NCBI GenBank assembly: GCA_910585235.1
Contig: CAJUCM010000044.1
Coordinates: forward strand, 1-6,004
Direction of reading: 5' to 3'
Length of the DNA: 6,004 nt
Origin: an uncultured Christensenella sp.
Lineage (GTDB): Bacteria > Bacillota > Clostridia > Christensenellales > Borkfalkiaceae
The notes below the pieces were generated by a model. The model was not told where the DNA came from, did not search any database, and was given only the letters and a program-made list of their open reading frames with translations. The translations under genes and the position numbers were made by a program. This document shows, one piece after another, positions 5,336 to 6,004 of the stretch; within the stretch, counting starts at the first letter, position 1; every line of letters starts with the position of its first letter.

Positions 5336-6004
5336 TTACTTTTTCGGGCGGATCTGCATATAATAGGTGGTTCCGAATATGACGATCCCGAAGAGGTAAA
5401 TGACCGGAATAACGACAAAGCAAGCTACGTCTTTTGCGGCATGGAAGTCGATATTGACGGAAAGCGCAACGATCATCGTCACGATCACGGCTAACACATA
5501 GAGGACGATCGTATTGATGAGCGCGGGGGTGGATTTCCTCAACGAATGCTCGCCGTAATGATTTGCATAGGCAAGACCGGTTACGAGAAGAACCACAAGT
5601 CCGATTCCCCAGAGAACGCAGGGGTATGCAATGGAAATTCCGTAATTGTCCTGAACGCCGAGTAAAACGGCTCCCTCCACGACGCATATAAAAAACAGCA
5701 ACAGGGCGCTTAAAAACAACGCTTTGCCCTTATGAACGACGCTGGTCGAGACCGGCTGTTTGCTCTTTTCGCTTCTTCCCGATGTGATAACTTTGATCCC
5801 GTCCTGCGCCGCTTTTGCTTCGATGTCATGAAAGTCGATCCCGTCGAGGGAACGCGCGGCGTCGTCATTGACCCTTGCGGGCTGATCCGTGCGGATACTG
5901 CTTGCATAGAGCTGTGCAACGACCGAACGGTAGTCTCGCGGGGGAGGAGGCGCTTGTTGCGTCTCGGTCTCGTCCTCGGCGACGGTTTCTTCGACGACGG
6001 GAGG
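5336..6004 (-). CDS. Four-helix membrane protein with soluble N-terminal region (5' end outside window)
   Basis: The minus-strand frame is open from the right edge to the TAA at 5338-5336, giving at least 222 residues. A TTG at 5719 is an internal Leu codon just before the first membrane helix, so calling the gene as 5336-5719 would drop most of the soluble part. Visible residues 1-22 are acidic and proline-rich (ETVAEDETETQQAPPPP), suggesting a flexible linker. Residues 23-95 are hydrophilic and helix-prone, with Asp/Ala-rich NDDAARSLDG and a basic stretch before the membrane. Four hydrophobic segments follow at about 96-118, 126-146, 163-186 and 193-216. The end, MQIRPKK, is positively charged. 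An even helix number puts both termini on the same side, probably the cytoplasm. I do not recognise the family. The acidic/proline linker suggests another N-terminal domain beyond the window. It converges on rho. Confidence 0.8.
   Translation of the reverse strand, partial: PPVVEETVAEDETETQQAPPPPRDYRSVVAQLYASSIRTDQPARVNDDAARSLDGIDFHDIEAKAAQDGIKVITSGRSEKSKQPVSTSVVHKGKALFLSALLLFFICVVEGAVLLGVQDNYGISIAYPCVLWGIGLVVLLVTGLAYANHYGEHSLRKSTPALINTIVLYVLAVIVTMIVALSVNIDFHAAKDVACFVVIPVIYLFGIVIFGTTYYMQIRPKK

Overview
The window looks like part of a bacterial chromosome from the Clostridia (Bacillota). This is an inference from the protein style: a short DtxR-type regulator, a DUF1934/YwiB-like protein, a YgjP-like metalloprotein and a clostridial-looking Rho. 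Promoters match the sigma-A consensus, and GC content is moderate for the group. The genes look most like those of uncultured gut Clostridia, but the window does not fix the lineage. There are no mobile elements, CRISPR arrays, tRNAs or rRNAs.

Layout. (1) 1-215: C-terminal end of a DtxR/MntR-family metal-dependent repressor on the plus strand, cut by the window edge. (2) 245-1519: aroA on the minus strand, convergent with the repressor. (3) 1520-1596: a 77-bp divergent control region with two strong back-to-back sigma-A-type promoters and TCAAGA/TCTTGA half-sites across both -35 boxes. (4) 1597-2707: a YgjP-like (DUF45) metalloprotein gene and an unrecognised 148-aa gene, apparently co-transcribed and followed by a hairpin. 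(5) 2769-5271: a tight plus-strand run of a DUF1934 protein, a UlaG-like metallo-beta-lactamase-fold hydrolase and rho, with 4-bp and 1-bp overlaps, closed by a strong intrinsic terminator. (6) 5336-6004: a minus-strand gene for a four-helix membrane protein with a long soluble N-terminal part, truncated by the right edge and much longer than its best start-to-stop ORF suggests.

The genes are mostly housekeeping: shikimate pathway, transcription termination, metal sensing and conserved hydrolases. No new multi-gene system is evident. The most notable signal is at 1520-1596: both divergent promoters place transcription starts at, or within about three bases of, the annotated start codons, and neither gene has a Shine-Dalgarno sequence. 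Both mRNAs are therefore predicted to be leaderless or nearly so, while other genes here (2261, 3164) have clear Shine-Dalgarno sites. The half-sites there may form a shared operator.
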